64,000 nucleotides of DNA from an uncultured Clostridia bacterium (GTDB lineage Bacteria > Bacillota > Clostridia > Christensenellales > Borkfalkiaceae): assembly GCA_949878885.1 (NCBI GenBank), contig CATLBN010000005.1:1-64000 (forward strand). Direction: 5' to 3'. Under the pieces are notes generated by a model. That model was given only the letters and a program-made list of their open reading frames with translations. It was not told where the DNA came from and made no database searches. Positions 35,114 to 42,626 of this stretch are shown here, piece by piece; positions within the stretch are counted from its first letter, which is position 1, and every line of letters begins with the position of its first letter. The position numbers and the translations under genes were made by a program.

Positions 35114-36210
35114 TGCATTTTATAAATTAATTTCTGCGCTTTCCAACGCGCTGCGCGGTCTATTTCGGCAAGCTGTTTAAAGCTTACTATTTCGTCGCGC
35201 TCAGTGGCGTCTATAACGCTGTTAACCACCTCATATATAGCGGTAAACGGTATTTTTCGCTCTAAAAACGCTTTAACCGCAACCTCGTCGGCGGCATTAA
35301 GCGCACAGGGCAGCGAACCGCCTTCTTTGGCGCATTTTAATGCCAAATCGTAAAGCGGATAGCTCTTTTTGTTTAAAGGTTCAAACTGCAAAGAAAACGC
35401 TGTTTTAAAACTTAGCGGTTCCGCGCACGTTACAAGTCGTTCAGGATAAGACAGTGCAATAGATATGGGCACTTCCATAGTTGGCGTTCCCATTTGCGCA
35501 AGGACAGCGCCGTCTTTAAACTCTACAAGCGAATGCACTATGCTCTGAGGCTGAATAACAGTTTCTATTTTGTTATAAGGCGCGCCGTACAATACGTGCG
35601 CTTCTATAACTTCGTATCCTTTGTTTAAAAGCGTTGCGCTGTCTACGGTAATTTTGTCGCCCATTTTCCAAGTAGGATGGTTAAGCGCCTGTTCGGGAGT
35701 AACGTCTTTCAGCTCCGCCGCTTTCAGTCCTCTGAACGCGCCGCCGCTGGCGGTTATTATAAGCCGCTTAAACGGGGCTTTTCTATCAAAATTCAAGCAC
35801 TGCCAAATAGCCGAATGCTCGCTGTCTACGGGGATAATGTCAACGCCTTTTTCCTTGGCTAACCGCATTATCAGCTCGCCTCCGCAAACAAGCGTTTCTT
35901 TGTTTGCAAGCGCAAGCGTTTTACCTGCGCGCAGAGCTTTAACGCTGTAATCAAGCCCCGCAAAACCGCCGGCGGCGTTAAATATCAAATCGGCGTTTTC
36001 GCACTCCGCAACCGCAAGCGCGCTTTTTTTGTCGTTTGCCGCCGCGGCGTAAAGTTTGGGACTAAACTCCTTTACCTGCCGTAAAAACTCTGCCGACTGG
36101 TTCATTGCGGCAAGCGCCACAATCTCGTATTTATCACTGTGCCGTCTTACAACGTTTAACACCTGTTTGCCGATAGAACCCGTGGAACCTATCAACGCAA
36201 TCTTTTTCAT
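35110..36210 (-). CDS. dxr: 1-deoxy-D-xylulose-5-phosphate reductoisomerase
   Basis: Second committed enzyme of the MEP isoprenoid pathway, reducing DXP to MEP with NADPH. The 366-residue protein has the NADPH motif GSTGSIGKQVLNVV at 8-21, LANKETLVCGG near 100, PVDSEHSAIWQ near 127, and the substrate-loop segment NHPTWKMGDKITVDSATLLNKG split near 175-196. It lies between the cdsA terminator and rseP. Isoprenoids from here feed UppS, encoded just upstream. Confidence 0.96.
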   Translation of the reverse strand: MKKIALIGSTGSIGKQVLNVVRRHSDKYEIVALAAMNQSAEFLRQVKEFSPKLYAAAANDKKSALAVAECENADLIFNAAGGFAGLDYSVKALRAGKTLALANKETLVCGGELIMRLAKEKGVDIIPVDSEHSAIWQCLNFDRKAPFKRLIITASGGAFRGLKAAELKDVTPEQALNHPTWKMGDKITVDSATLLNKGYEVIEAHVLYGAPYNKIETVIQPQSIVHSLVEFKDGAVLAQMGTPTMEVPISIALSYPERLVTCAEPLSFKTAFSLQFEPLNKKSYPLYDLALKCAKEGGSLPCALNAADEVAVKAFLERKIPFTAIYEVVNSVIDATERDEIVSFKQLAEIDRAARWKAQKLIYKMQ

Positions 36211-36246
36211 AATTTATTATACCCCGAAATTTTTATTTAATGACAA

Positions 36247-36267
36247 AAATGCCGCTTAAAAGCGGCT
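36247..36267 (-). terminator. Hairpin after cdsA
   Basis: Arms 36251-36257 and 36260-36266 (GCCGCTT/AAGCGGC) are followed on the minus strand by ATTTTTG. It is a short, probably partial terminator between cdsA and dxr. Confidence 0.6.
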
Positions 36268-36295
36268 TTTATTTTAGATTTATTTTTATAGAATT

Positions 36296-37252
36296 TTATA
36301 TTATTATTGTTCCGAACGCCAGCATAACCGTAAGCGAGCAATAAAGCATACTGTCAAAACGGTCTAAAACACCGCCGTGTCCGGGAAGTATATTTCCCAT
36401 ATCTTTAATACCGAGTTCACGCTTTAACGCGCTTTCGAACAAGTCGCCTACCTGAGCAACAACCGCGGTAAAAAGTCCCACTAAAATGAAGGTAACTATG
36501 GGATGTATGCGCGTGCTTGTAAAAGTTAAATACACATCGTTATAGCCGCCCAAATAGTTAATAAGAAGATATGCAACTACGGCCGCAAGAAAACCGCCGA
36601 TAACTCCGCCTATTGCGCCGATAATGGTTTTGTTGGGGGATATTTGGGGGGCTAACTTATAAGGCAGAAATCTTTTAAAGCATTTTCCGAATATGAAAGC
36701 GCCTGCATCGGTAAATACCGGACATAAGAAAAGCACTAAAATAGCAGCCATTGAATTTTGCGGCAAATGATTTATACCGGAAAACATTGTAGAAAGCACG
36801 CCGCAGTACAGCATACAAAAAACGCAAAATACCGTGTTTTTAACAGAACTTCTTTTATGGTCGAAAACCGAAACCGCCGAAAGAAAAGTTGCGTAAATAG
36901 CAAACGCGCAAGCCGTTGAAAGAAATCCCTGCCTCATAGTTAATTCGCACAATACGTAAAGCGGCACAACTATAATGCAAAACGAAACCGTGAATATACG
37001 TTGCGGCAGAGAAATTTTATTTTCTCCGTTTGCATTATCCAACGCGCGCAGAAATTCAAGCGAGCCCAAAACAGATATTGCGCAAAACAGCAAATCGAAT
37101 GCAAACGCGCCGTAACCGCGCGGTATACACCATTTCATTGCGCACAACAATATCAAAACAGCCACGTAAACAACGCTTGTTATTGTGCGCTGTTTACCGG
37201 AAGACAACTTTTTTGTCTGCCTTTCTTCAATTTTTGTTTGCTGTTCTTCCAT
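36296..37252 (-). CDS. cdsA: Phosphatidate cytidylyltransferase CdsA
   Basis: Membrane enzyme making CDP-diacylglycerol from phosphatidate and CTP. The 318-residue protein has about eight transmembrane helices and the C-terminal signature KRELGIKDMGNILPGHGG followed by LDRFDS, containing the catalytic Asp residues. The N-terminal 25 residues are charged (EEQQTKIEERQTKK) before the first helix, longer than usual. It follows uppS by 8 nt with an AGGAG site. Its product feeds phospholipid synthesis, including the cardiolipin synthase at 59967. Confidence 0.95.
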   Translation of the reverse strand: MEEQQTKIEERQTKKLSSGKQRTITSVVYVAVLILLCAMKWCIPRGYGAFAFDLLFCAISVLGSLEFLRALDNANGENKISLPQRIFTVSFCIIVVPLYVLCELTMRQGFLSTACAFAIYATFLSAVSVFDHKRSSVKNTVFCVFCMLYCGVLSTMFSGINHLPQNSMAAILVLFLCPVFTDAGAFIFGKCFKRFLPYKLAPQISPNKTIIGAIGGVIGGFLAAVVAYLLINYLGGYNDVYLTFTSTRIHPIVTFILVGLFTAVVAQVGDLFESALKRELGIKDMGNILPGHGGVLDRFDSMLYCSLTVMLAFGTIII

Positions 37253-37260
37253 AACATCTC

Positions 37261-37956
37261 CTATATATTTCCAAATCGCCTTTCACGCGCGGAAAATTCG
37301 CGTAAGGCTTTGTCAAACTCCGCATCGGTAAAATCCGGAAACAACAAATCCGTAAAATACAGTTCGGCATACGCCGACTGATAGGCAAGAAAATTAGAAA
37401 GTCTTATTTCTCCGCCCGTTCTTATAATCAAATCCGGTTCAGGAATGCCGCCCGTATATAAAAGATTTTCAAAACCGTTAAAATCGAGTTTTTTACCGTT
37501 TTCTACGGCTATATTGCAGGCTCTTAAAATTTCCGAGCGCGCTCCGTAATTAATTGCAAAAACAATCGTAAATTCGGCGTTCTCCGGCGAGGCAGCTTCT
37601 CCGTTTTTAAGCAGATTTTCTATATCTTTTGGCAAGGCGGATAAATCTCCTATAATCTTTACCGCCGCGCCGCGGGACAGAAGTTTTTTAACGTTTGATT
37701 TAAAATATTTTCTGAAAAGATTAAACAATCCGTCCAATTCTTCCTGCGGTCTGGATGCAAGATTTTCGGTAGATAACGCATATACCGTGAGATACTTTAT
37801 TCCCAATTCTCTTGCGTGTTCGGCAAGCCCAACCATTCGGTTCATACCCGCATTATGACCGAAAGACCGCGGCATATGCCGCAGTTTAGCCCATCTTCCG
37901 TTGCCGTCCATTATAAGCCCTACGTGGCGGGGCACAGCTAATCGAGTATCCGTCAA
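37261..37956 (-). CDS. uppS: Undecaprenyl diphosphate synthase
   Basis: cis-Prenyltransferase producing the C55 lipid carrier for peptidoglycan. The 231-residue protein has HVGLIMDGNGRWA at 11-23 with the catalytic Asp, the NYGARSEI motif near 145, and the C-terminal PEPDLIIRTGGEIRLSNFL with YTEL-like YAELYF. The start is TTG, overlapping the frr stop (TTGA), with AGGAG 11 nt upstream; a GTG seven codons later is an alternative. Confidence 0.94.
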   Translation of the reverse strand: MTDTRLAVPRHVGLIMDGNGRWAKLRHMPRSFGHNAGMNRMVGLAEHARELGIKYLTVYALSTENLASRPQEELDGLFNLFRKYFKSNVKKLLSRGAAVKIIGDLSALPKDIENLLKNGEAASPENAEFTIVFAINYGARSEILRACNIAVENGKKLDFNGFENLLYTGGIPEPDLIIRTGGEIRLSNFLAYQSAYAELYFTDLLFPDFTDAEFDKALREFSARERRFGNI

Positions 37957-38525
37957 ACGGTCATAATCTCCTTTTCTTTGGCGGCAACCGCAACCTCTAT
38001 TTTGTTTATGCAGTCCGAAACGTACTTTTCCACTTCTTTTTCGCAGTCTGCAAGTTCGTCTTCGGAAAGCGCTTTATCGTTTTTAAGTTTTTTAAGCGAA
38101 TCCATTGCGTCGCGGCGTATATTGCGCACCGCTATTTTTGCGTCTTCGCCCGTCTTTTTAACCTGTTTGCAAAGCTCTTTTCTGCGCTCCTCCGTAAGCT
38201 GAGGAAAAACCAATCTTATAACTTTGCCGTCGTTGGTGGGAGTTATGCCTATATTGGAAGTTTGCAAAGCCTTTTCTATTGCTTTTAATAAAGAAACGTC
38301 CCAAGGCGAAATTACAAGGCACCTGCCTTCCTGCACGGAAATACTTGCCGCTTGCGCAACGGGCGTGGGCGCTCCGTAATAATCAATATTTACTTTATCC
38401 AAAATGTGCGGGTTGGCGCGACCGGCGCGCACCGCCGCATACTCGTCTTTAAGCACGCTTACCGTTTTTGTAAGCTTATCGTCAAGCACCAAAATTATTT
38501 CTTCTACCTGTTCGTTGTCAATCAT
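37953..38525 (-). CDS. frr: Ribosome recycling factor
   Basis: Splits post-termination ribosomes together with EF-G. The 190-residue protein has the usual length and motifs: VRAGRANPHILDKV near 32, YYGAPTPVAQAASISV near 49, and a C-terminal coiled helix with VRNIRRDAMDSLKK. GGGAG precedes the ATG. It lies 47 nt after pyrH and is coupled to uppS. Confidence 0.96.
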   Translation of the reverse strand: MIDNEQVEEIILVLDDKLTKTVSVLKDEYAAVRAGRANPHILDKVNIDYYGAPTPVAQAASISVQEGRCLVISPWDVSLLKAIEKALQTSNIGITPTNDGKVIRLVFPQLTEERRKELCKQVKKTGEDAKIAVRNIRRDAMDSLKKLKNDKALSEDELADCEKEVEKYVSDCINKIEVAVAAKEKEIMTV

Positions 38526-38572
38526 AAAAATCTCCCGCTTAAATTATTGATATTTTTTTATTGTATAATCCG

Positions 38573-39283
38573 TTATTTATTATCTATTATAGTTCCCAAA
38601 CGTTCACCGCAAACCGCCCTTATAATAGAATTCTCCTCGTCAAGCCCAAATGCAAGCACGGGGATATCGTTTTCCATACACATAGTGGCAGCAGTTGTAT
38701 CCATTGCCTTTATTCCGTTGTTTATAATATCTATATATTTTATATGTTCGTATTTTTTAGCGTTTGCGTTAAGTTTGGGGTCGCAATCGTAAATACCGTC
38801 TATATTTTTTGCCATAAGCAATAAATCCGCCTGAATTTCGCAGGCTCTCTGCGCGGCGGCAGTATCGGTAGAACAATACGGATTACCCGTTCCGCACGCC
38901 ATTATTACAACCCTGCCTTTTTCAAAATGGTGCAAAGCCCTCCTTAAAATGTAGGGTTCCGCAACCGAAGTCATAATAAGCGCCGTCTGTACACGGGTTG
39001 GAATACCGCGCTGTTCCAAAGCGTCCATCATTGCCAGAGAATTCATAACGGTAGCCAGCATTCCCATATGGTCTGCAGTGGTTCTGTCCATCTGCTTGCC
39101 CTGTCTTCCGCGCCAGAAATTTCCGCCGCCTATAACCAAAGCAATTTCAACGCCCATATCGTGAATTTCTTTGATCTGCCCCACCACGCGCGATATAACC
39201 GCTTCGTCCAAGCCGTGCCCCATAGGACCGGCAAGCGCCTCGCCTGAAAGTTTTATAAGAACTCTTTTAAATTTGGGTTTCAT
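38573..39283 (-). CDS. pyrH: UMP kinase
   Basis: Hexameric amino-acid-kinase-fold enzyme phosphorylating UMP. From the ATG at 39283 (AGGAG upstream; 236 aa) it shows KRVLIKLSGEALAG at 6-19, VIGGGNFWRG near 51, DHMGMLAT near 70, and the GTGNPYCSTDTAA segment near 131. It has its own sigma-A promoter because the usual tsf-pyrH junction is interrupted by an accessory block. Confidence 0.96.
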   Translation of the reverse strand: MKPKFKRVLIKLSGEALAGPMGHGLDEAVISRVVGQIKEIHDMGVEIALVIGGGNFWRGRQGKQMDRTTADHMGMLATVMNSLAMMDALEQRGIPTRVQTALIMTSVAEPYILRRALHHFEKGRVVIMACGTGNPYCSTDTAAAQRACEIQADLLLMAKNIDGIYDCDPKLNANAKKYEHIKYIDIINNGIKAMDTTAATMCMENDIPVLAFGLDEENSIIRAVCGERLGTIIDNK

Positions 39284-39312
39284 AAAAACTCCTAAGTTTC
39301 TCATTCCGATTC

Positions 39313-39341
39313 ATTATAACATACCGTCTATTAAATTTCAA
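39313..39341 (-). promoter_or_regulatory. Promoter of pyrH-frr-uppS-cdsA
   Basis: On the minus strand TTGAAA (39336-39341), a 17-nt spacer and TATAAT (39313-39318) precede pyrH with a leader of about 23 nt. This compensates for the interruption between tsf and pyrH. Confidence 0.8.
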
Positions 39342-39453
39342 CAATAAACTTGCAAATTAAAACAAAATTATTATAGTGCGCCGCAATTTGTATAATTTAA
39401 AGAATTACCACGGTTTTACTACATTAAATATTGCTGTATAATGTTTAATAAGC

Positions 39454-39485
39454 AAATTGCCTGCGGCGCACGCCTCAGGCAATTT
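39454..39485 (-). terminator. Hairpin overlapping the stop of the 39484 gene
   Basis: Exact 10-bp arms 39454-39463 and 39476-39485 with an additional inner GGCG/CGCC stem. There is no strong T-tract, but the stop codon lies in the stem base and no gene follows for 200 nt, so it is the likely transcript end. Confidence 0.55.
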
Positions 39486-39828
39486 AAAAATCGATTTCAT
39501 TTATTCTTTCCAATCTTTGTATTTTCAAATCCACTATAAAAGCAATTAAATTTATACGCTCTAAGGTTTCTATTTCCCTAGGTTTTTCAACCACGCCTTC
39601 ATAGGCGTTTTTGAGATATTCGTAATAATAAAGTAATTTATTTAAAAGCGCAAGATATTCGCAGGATGCTTTAAACGCCCCGTCGGCGTTAACTATTTTT
39701 TCCTCCGTTACAGCTATTTTACTCTCTATCTGCCGCCAGCAAACTCTTAAATTCAATATTCTTTTTACCTTTTCGGACTCCGAAATACTTGCGTCGCGGT
39801 TAATTCGGTTTATCAAAGTTATCAGCAT
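39484..39828 (-). CDS. Uncharacterised helical protein of the XRE accessory block
   Basis: A 114-residue, mostly alpha-helical soluble protein with no recognised motif. It is rich in Leu, Ile, Glu and Arg and may form a helical bundle (for example EYLALLNKLLYYYEYLKNAY). GAGG lies upstream. It is divergent from the XRE gene at 39934, and both transcripts start in a shared region bearing two copies of TTGCACCTAAATAAGTGCA. That arrangement resembles regulator-effector or toxin-antitoxin style modules, but nothing in the protein proves this. Confidence 0.75.
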   Translation of the reverse strand: MLITLINRINRDASISESEKVKRILNLRVCWRQIESKIAVTEEKIVNADGAFKASCEYLALLNKLLYYYEYLKNAYEGVVEKPREIETLERINLIAFIVDLKIQRLERINEIDF

Positions 39829-39848
39829 AAATTTTCCTCAAACGCATA

Positions 39849-39868
39849 TTGCACCTAAATAAGTGCAA
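39849..39868. promoter_or_regulatory. XRE operator, copy 1
   Basis: TTGCAC and GTGCAA flank an 8-nt AT-rich centre. The site lies at the expected transcription start of the minus-strand gene (its -10 is 39873-39878), an ideal place for repression. Confidence 0.7.
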
Positions 39869-39872
39869 TATA

Positions 39873-39901
39873 ATTATAAATTTAATTTATACTACCGTCA
39901 A
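39873..39901 (-). promoter_or_regulatory. Promoter of the 39484 gene
   Basis: On the minus strand TTGACG (39896-39901), a 17-nt spacer and TATAAT (39873-39878), bracketed by the two identical operators. Confidence 0.75.
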
Positions 39902-39905
39902 GCGC

Positions 39906-39925
39906 TTGCACCTAAATAAGTGCAT
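39906..39925. promoter_or_regulatory. XRE operator, copy 2
   Basis: It is identical to copy 1 over 19 bases. It lies 8 nt before the XRE start codon and next to the -35 of the divergent promoter, so a bound regulator could control both genes. Confidence 0.7.
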
Positions 39926-39933
39926 TTAAAAGA

Positions 39934-40164
39934 ATGAATAACGAAATAGAAAAACTTATCGGTAAAAATATTAAACGTCTGAGAGAAAACAGCAAAATGA
40001 CTCAGGAATTGCTTGCAACCAAATTGCAACTTTTAGGTTGCGATATCACTCGCAGTGCCGTTGCAAAAATAGAAGTAGGTCAGCGGCACATTTACTCCGA
40101 CGAAATGTATTTAATAAAAAAGATTTTAAACGTTACGTTTGAAGACATTTACAAAGGAATTTAA
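39934..40164 (+). CDS. XRE-family HTH regulator
   Basis: A 76-residue Cro/CI-type protein with IGKNIKRLRENSKMTQELLA at about 8-27, the ITRSAVAKIEVGQRH recognition helix region and a C-terminal helix. There is no effector domain. A clear ribosome binding site is absent. It is divergent from the 39484 gene, with two identical palindromes between them. A second XRE gene follows 151 nt downstream. Confidence 0.9.
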   Translation: MNNEIEKLIGKNIKRLRENSKMTQELLATKLQLLGCDITRSAVAKIEVGQRHIYSDEMYLIKKILNVTFEDIYKGI

Positions 40165-40252
40165 AAGCCAAATCAGCCAATAAGCCCTTTGTGTTTTACA
40201 TAATGGGTTTTTAAAATTAATTAACTTAAAGTTTTTTAAAAGTTAGTTTAAG

Positions 40253-40305
40253 TTTACATCTTTTAGTGATGTATGTAAAGCATTTTTGTGATGTAAAATT
40301 CACAA
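40253..40305 (+). promoter_or_regulatory. Inverted repeats upstream of the 40316 XRE gene
   Basis: TTTACATC (40253-40260) and GATGTAAA (40290-40297) form an 8-bp inverted repeat with GTGATGTATGTAAA between them. TTGTGA (40286-40291) and TCACAA (40300-40305) form another around TAAAAT. They are candidate autoregulatory sites. The second resembles a Rex box, but the spacer is 8 rather than 6 nt. Confidence 0.4.
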
Positions 40306-40315
40306 TACTACTACT

Positions 40316-40537
40316 ATGGAAAATAAACTTAAAAAACAAGTGGGCGAGCGGCTTAAAGAAAGCCGAAAGGCGGCTAATTACACTCAAGCGCAAGTTGCCG
40401 AAATTATGAATATGACTCAACAGCAATACAGCAGGTTTGAAAACGGAATTTTCGAATTGAATTACGCACAAATAAAAAAGCTGTGTTCGCTTTACGATAT
40501 TTCCGCAGACTACCTGTTTGGGTTAAAAATTTTTTAA
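40316..40537 (+). CDS. XRE-family HTH regulator
   Basis: A 73-residue Cro/CI-type protein with QVGERLKESRKAANYTQAQ at 7-25, AEIMNMTQQQYSRFENG as the recognition region and the typical ADYLFGL end. No ribosome binding site is visible before the ATG, and the likely leader is only about 10 nt. It ends 25 nt before a strong bidirectional terminator shared with tsf. Its target is unknown; inverted repeats upstream suggest self-control. Confidence 0.88.
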   Translation: MENKLKKQVGERLKESRKAANYTQAQVAEIMNMTQQQYSRFENGIFELNYAQIKKLCSLYDISADYLFGLKIF

Positions 40538-40561
40538 ATTTAATAATATACGTTTAAAATT

Positions 40562-40599
40562 AAAGCGCCCCGTTTACTTTGCGTAAACGGGGCGCTTTT
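40562..40599. terminator. Bidirectional terminator between XRE gene and tsf
   Basis: Perfect 16-bp arms (40562-40577 and 40583-40598) with a 5-nt loop, flanked by A and T runs on both sides. It ends both converging transcripts and isolates rpsB-tsf from pyrH. Confidence 0.9.
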
Positions 40600-40617
40600 G
40601 TATCAACCGAATTTTAA

Positions 40618-41520
40618 TTATTTCTTCATAGCGTCAATCTGCTTTGCAACTTCGTCTTGCAGATTTTCGCTCTTTTTTTCAAGACCTTCGCCCATTTCAA
40701 AACGAACAAATCTTACAACCTTAAATTTGCCTGCCGTAACCTGAGAAACTTTCTGAGAATCGTCTTTTACAAAAGCCTGCTCCATAAGGCAGTTTTCCGA
40801 ATAGAATTTGCCCATTTTGCCCGCAACGATTTTTTCGAGAATTTCCTTGGGTTTTGAAGCGTTTTTCGGGTCGTTCTGCATTTGAACAAGCATAATTTCC
40901 TTTTCTTTGTCCAAAACTTCCGCAGGAACTTCCTCGGGCACAATATAACCGGGTTTAGCCGCAGCAATCTGCAACGCTACGTCGTGCAACGTTTCTTCAG
41001 CGCCGTTTTTAAAGTCTGCCGCTTCAACCATAACGCCGACTTTACCGCCCATATGAATATAAGTTTCTATTTTTCCCTGTGTTTTATAAACTATAAAACG
41101 GCGTATGGAAATTTTTTCGCCTATAACCGCAGTTTGGTTGCTTATATAATCTTTAACGGTTTCAGAGCCTATTTTGCAGGCGTTTAACGCTTCCACGTCC
41201 GCAGGCTGCTGTTCTGCAATAACCTTTGCAACTTCGTCAACTATTCCGTGGAATTTCTCTCCGCGGGAAACAAAGTCGCTTTCGCAGTTGATTTCAAGCA
41301 AAACACCCAATCCGCATTTGGTGCAAACATATGCGCCAACCGCGCCTTCCGCGGCAATTCTGCCTTCCTTTTTAATTGCTTTTGCAATTCCGCGTTCTCT
41401 CAAAAGCTCTGCGGCTTTCTCCATATTTCCGTCCGCGTCCGTAAGCGCCTTTTTACAATCCAACATACCCGCGCCGCTTTTATCGCGCAGAGTCATAACG
41501 TCTTTTGCCGTAAATGCCAT
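40618..41520 (-). CDS. tsf: Elongation factor Ts
   Basis: Guanine-nucleotide exchange factor for EF-Tu. The 300-residue protein has the N-terminal UBA-like DVMTLRDKSGAGMLDCKKAL at 6-25 (the TDF-type contact region), the core SDFVSRGEKF near 80 and two further subdomains. AAGGAGG precedes the start. It follows rpsB by 6 nt, and the conserved next gene, pyrH, is displaced by the accessory XRE block. Confidence 0.97.
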   Translation of the reverse strand: MAFTAKDVMTLRDKSGAGMLDCKKALTDADGNMEKAAELLRERGIAKAIKKEGRIAAEGAVGAYVCTKCGLGVLLEINCESDFVSRGEKFHGIVDEVAKVIAEQQPADVEALNACKIGSETVKDYISNQTAVIGEKISIRRFIVYKTQGKIETYIHMGGKVGVMVEAADFKNGAEETLHDVALQIAAAKPGYIVPEEVPAEVLDKEKEIMLVQMQNDPKNASKPKEILEKIVAGKMGKFYSENCLMEQAFVKDDSQKVSQVTAGKFKVVRFVRFEMGEGLEKKSENLQDEVAKQIDAMKK

Positions 41521-41526
41521 ATTAAA

Positions 41527-42366
41527 TCAGTCCTCCTTTACTTCCTTGTCGTCCGCAGCTTCCTTCTTTTTTCTAACCGTCTTTTTTACGGGAGCTTCTT
41601 CGGCTTTTTCTTCTTCCGCTGCCGCTACAACTTCTTCTATCGACTCGGGCTCCTCGTCGCCGTAATCGGGAAGCACGGGTGTTTCGCCCTGATTAGCTTC
41701 GATAACCGCGTTAGCGATAACCGAAGAAATAAGTTTAACCGCACGGATAGCGTCGTCGTTGCCGGGGATAACATAATCTATAACGTCGGGGTCGCAGTTG
41801 GTATCGGTAATGGCAACTATGGGGATATTGAGTTTGCGTGCTTCCGCAACCGCAATATCCTCGTTGTGGGGGTCAACAACAAACATAACTCCGGGAAGCT
41901 TGTTCATCTCCCTTATACCGCCGAGGTTTGTCTGCAGCTTATCGAATTCTTCTTTAAGCTTTGCAACTTCTTTTTTGGGCAGAAGGTCGAACTCTCCGCT
42001 CTGTTCCATTTTTTCTATTTTAATCATTCTGTCGATACGCGAACGAATGGTTTTAAAGTTAGTAAGCGTACCGCCGAGCCAACGCGAATTTACATAATAC
42101 ATACCGCAGCGCTCTGCTTCTTCCTTTACAGCGTCCTGTGCCTGCTTTTTTGTGCCTACGAACAACACGGATTTACCTGCTTTAACAGATTCGCATACAA
42201 ATTTATACGCTTCTTCAATCAAATCAACGGTAATCTGCAAATCGATAATATGAATATCGTTGCGCGCCGCATAAATGTACTTAGACATTTTGGGGTTCCA
42301 TTTTCTTGTTTGGTGCCCAAAGTGTACTCCCGCTTCGAGCAGCTGTTTCATAGATATAACTGCCAT
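41527..42366 (-). CDS. rpsB: 30S ribosomal protein S2
   Basis: Protein uS2, 279 residues from the ATG at 42366 (GGAGG upstream; an earlier in-frame start at 42393 lies in the leader). Motifs include [20 protein letters not shown] at 6-25, [27 protein letters not shown] and the [17 protein letters not shown] region near 190. The C-terminus has an acidic/basic tail ([13 protein letters not shown]) longer than in E. coli S2. It is the first gene of rpsB-tsf. Confidence 0.97.
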   Translation of the reverse strand: MAVISMKQLLEAGVHFGHQTRKWNPKMSKYIYAARNDIHIIDLQITVDLIEEAYKFVCESVKAGKSVLFVGTKKQAQDAVKEEAERCGMYYVNSRWLGGTLTNFKTIRSRIDRMIKIEKMEQSGEFDLLPKKEVAKLKEEFDKLQTNLGGIREMNKLPGVMFVVDPHNEDIAVAEARKLNIPIVAITDTNCDPDVIDYVIPGNDDAIRAVKLISSVIANAVIEANQGETPVLPDYGDEEPESIEEVVAAAEEEKAEEAPVKKTVRKKKEAADDKEVKED

Positions 42367-42388
42367 TTTAATTCCTCCGTTCTGCCTC

Positions 42389-42462
42389 CTCAACGACGCG
42401 GCTTTTACGGCGCGTATAGCGGCATTAAAGATTTTACCGCCACGGAGCGCCCGCCCGTTGAG
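42389..42462 (-). promoter_or_regulatory. Candidate structured leader of rpsB
   Basis: In the transcript CTCAACG (minus of 42456-42462) pairs exactly with CGTTGAG (minus of 42389-42395), closing a 74-nt GC-rich domain that ends right before the GGAGG. Autoregulatory r-protein leaders have this layout; S2 as the ligand is inferred. Confidence 0.5.
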
Positions 42463-42484
42463 TGTGAATTTTTATAGCTTTGCT

Positions 42485-42513
42485 ATTTTACCAAACTTTT
42501 GTGCCGTTGTAAA
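42485..42513 (-). promoter_or_regulatory. Promoter of rpsB-tsf
   Basis: On the minus strand TTTACA (42508-42513), a 17-nt spacer and TAAAAT (42485-42490), giving a leader of about 110 nt that includes the closed domain. Confidence 0.65.
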
Positions 42514-42579
42514 GCGCTTTTTATGCTTTTTATAACTTTTTAAATGCCGTTTTTCAATATTACCGTTCAAAAAATATTA

Positions 42580-42610
42580 AAAACCGCCCTCGGTAATTTT
42601 CCGATGGCGG
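42580..42610 (-). terminator. Terminator of icd
   Basis: Imperfect GC-rich arms of about 10 bp (42583-42592 and 42601-42610) are followed on the minus strand by TTTTTAATATTTTTT. Confidence 0.75.
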
Positions 42611-42626
42611 CAAGCAGAATGTCAAA

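Noticed and set aside
40286..40305. Rex (redox repressor) box
   Set aside because: The half sites TTGTGA and TCACAA fit, but the centre is 8 nt instead of 6, and the adjacent gene is an XRE regulator, not a fermentation gene.
41248..42477. Plus-strand 409-codon open frame over rpsB-tsf
   Set aside because: It is antisense to two certain genes, has low-complexity Phe/Asn/Arg composition and no ribosome binding site.
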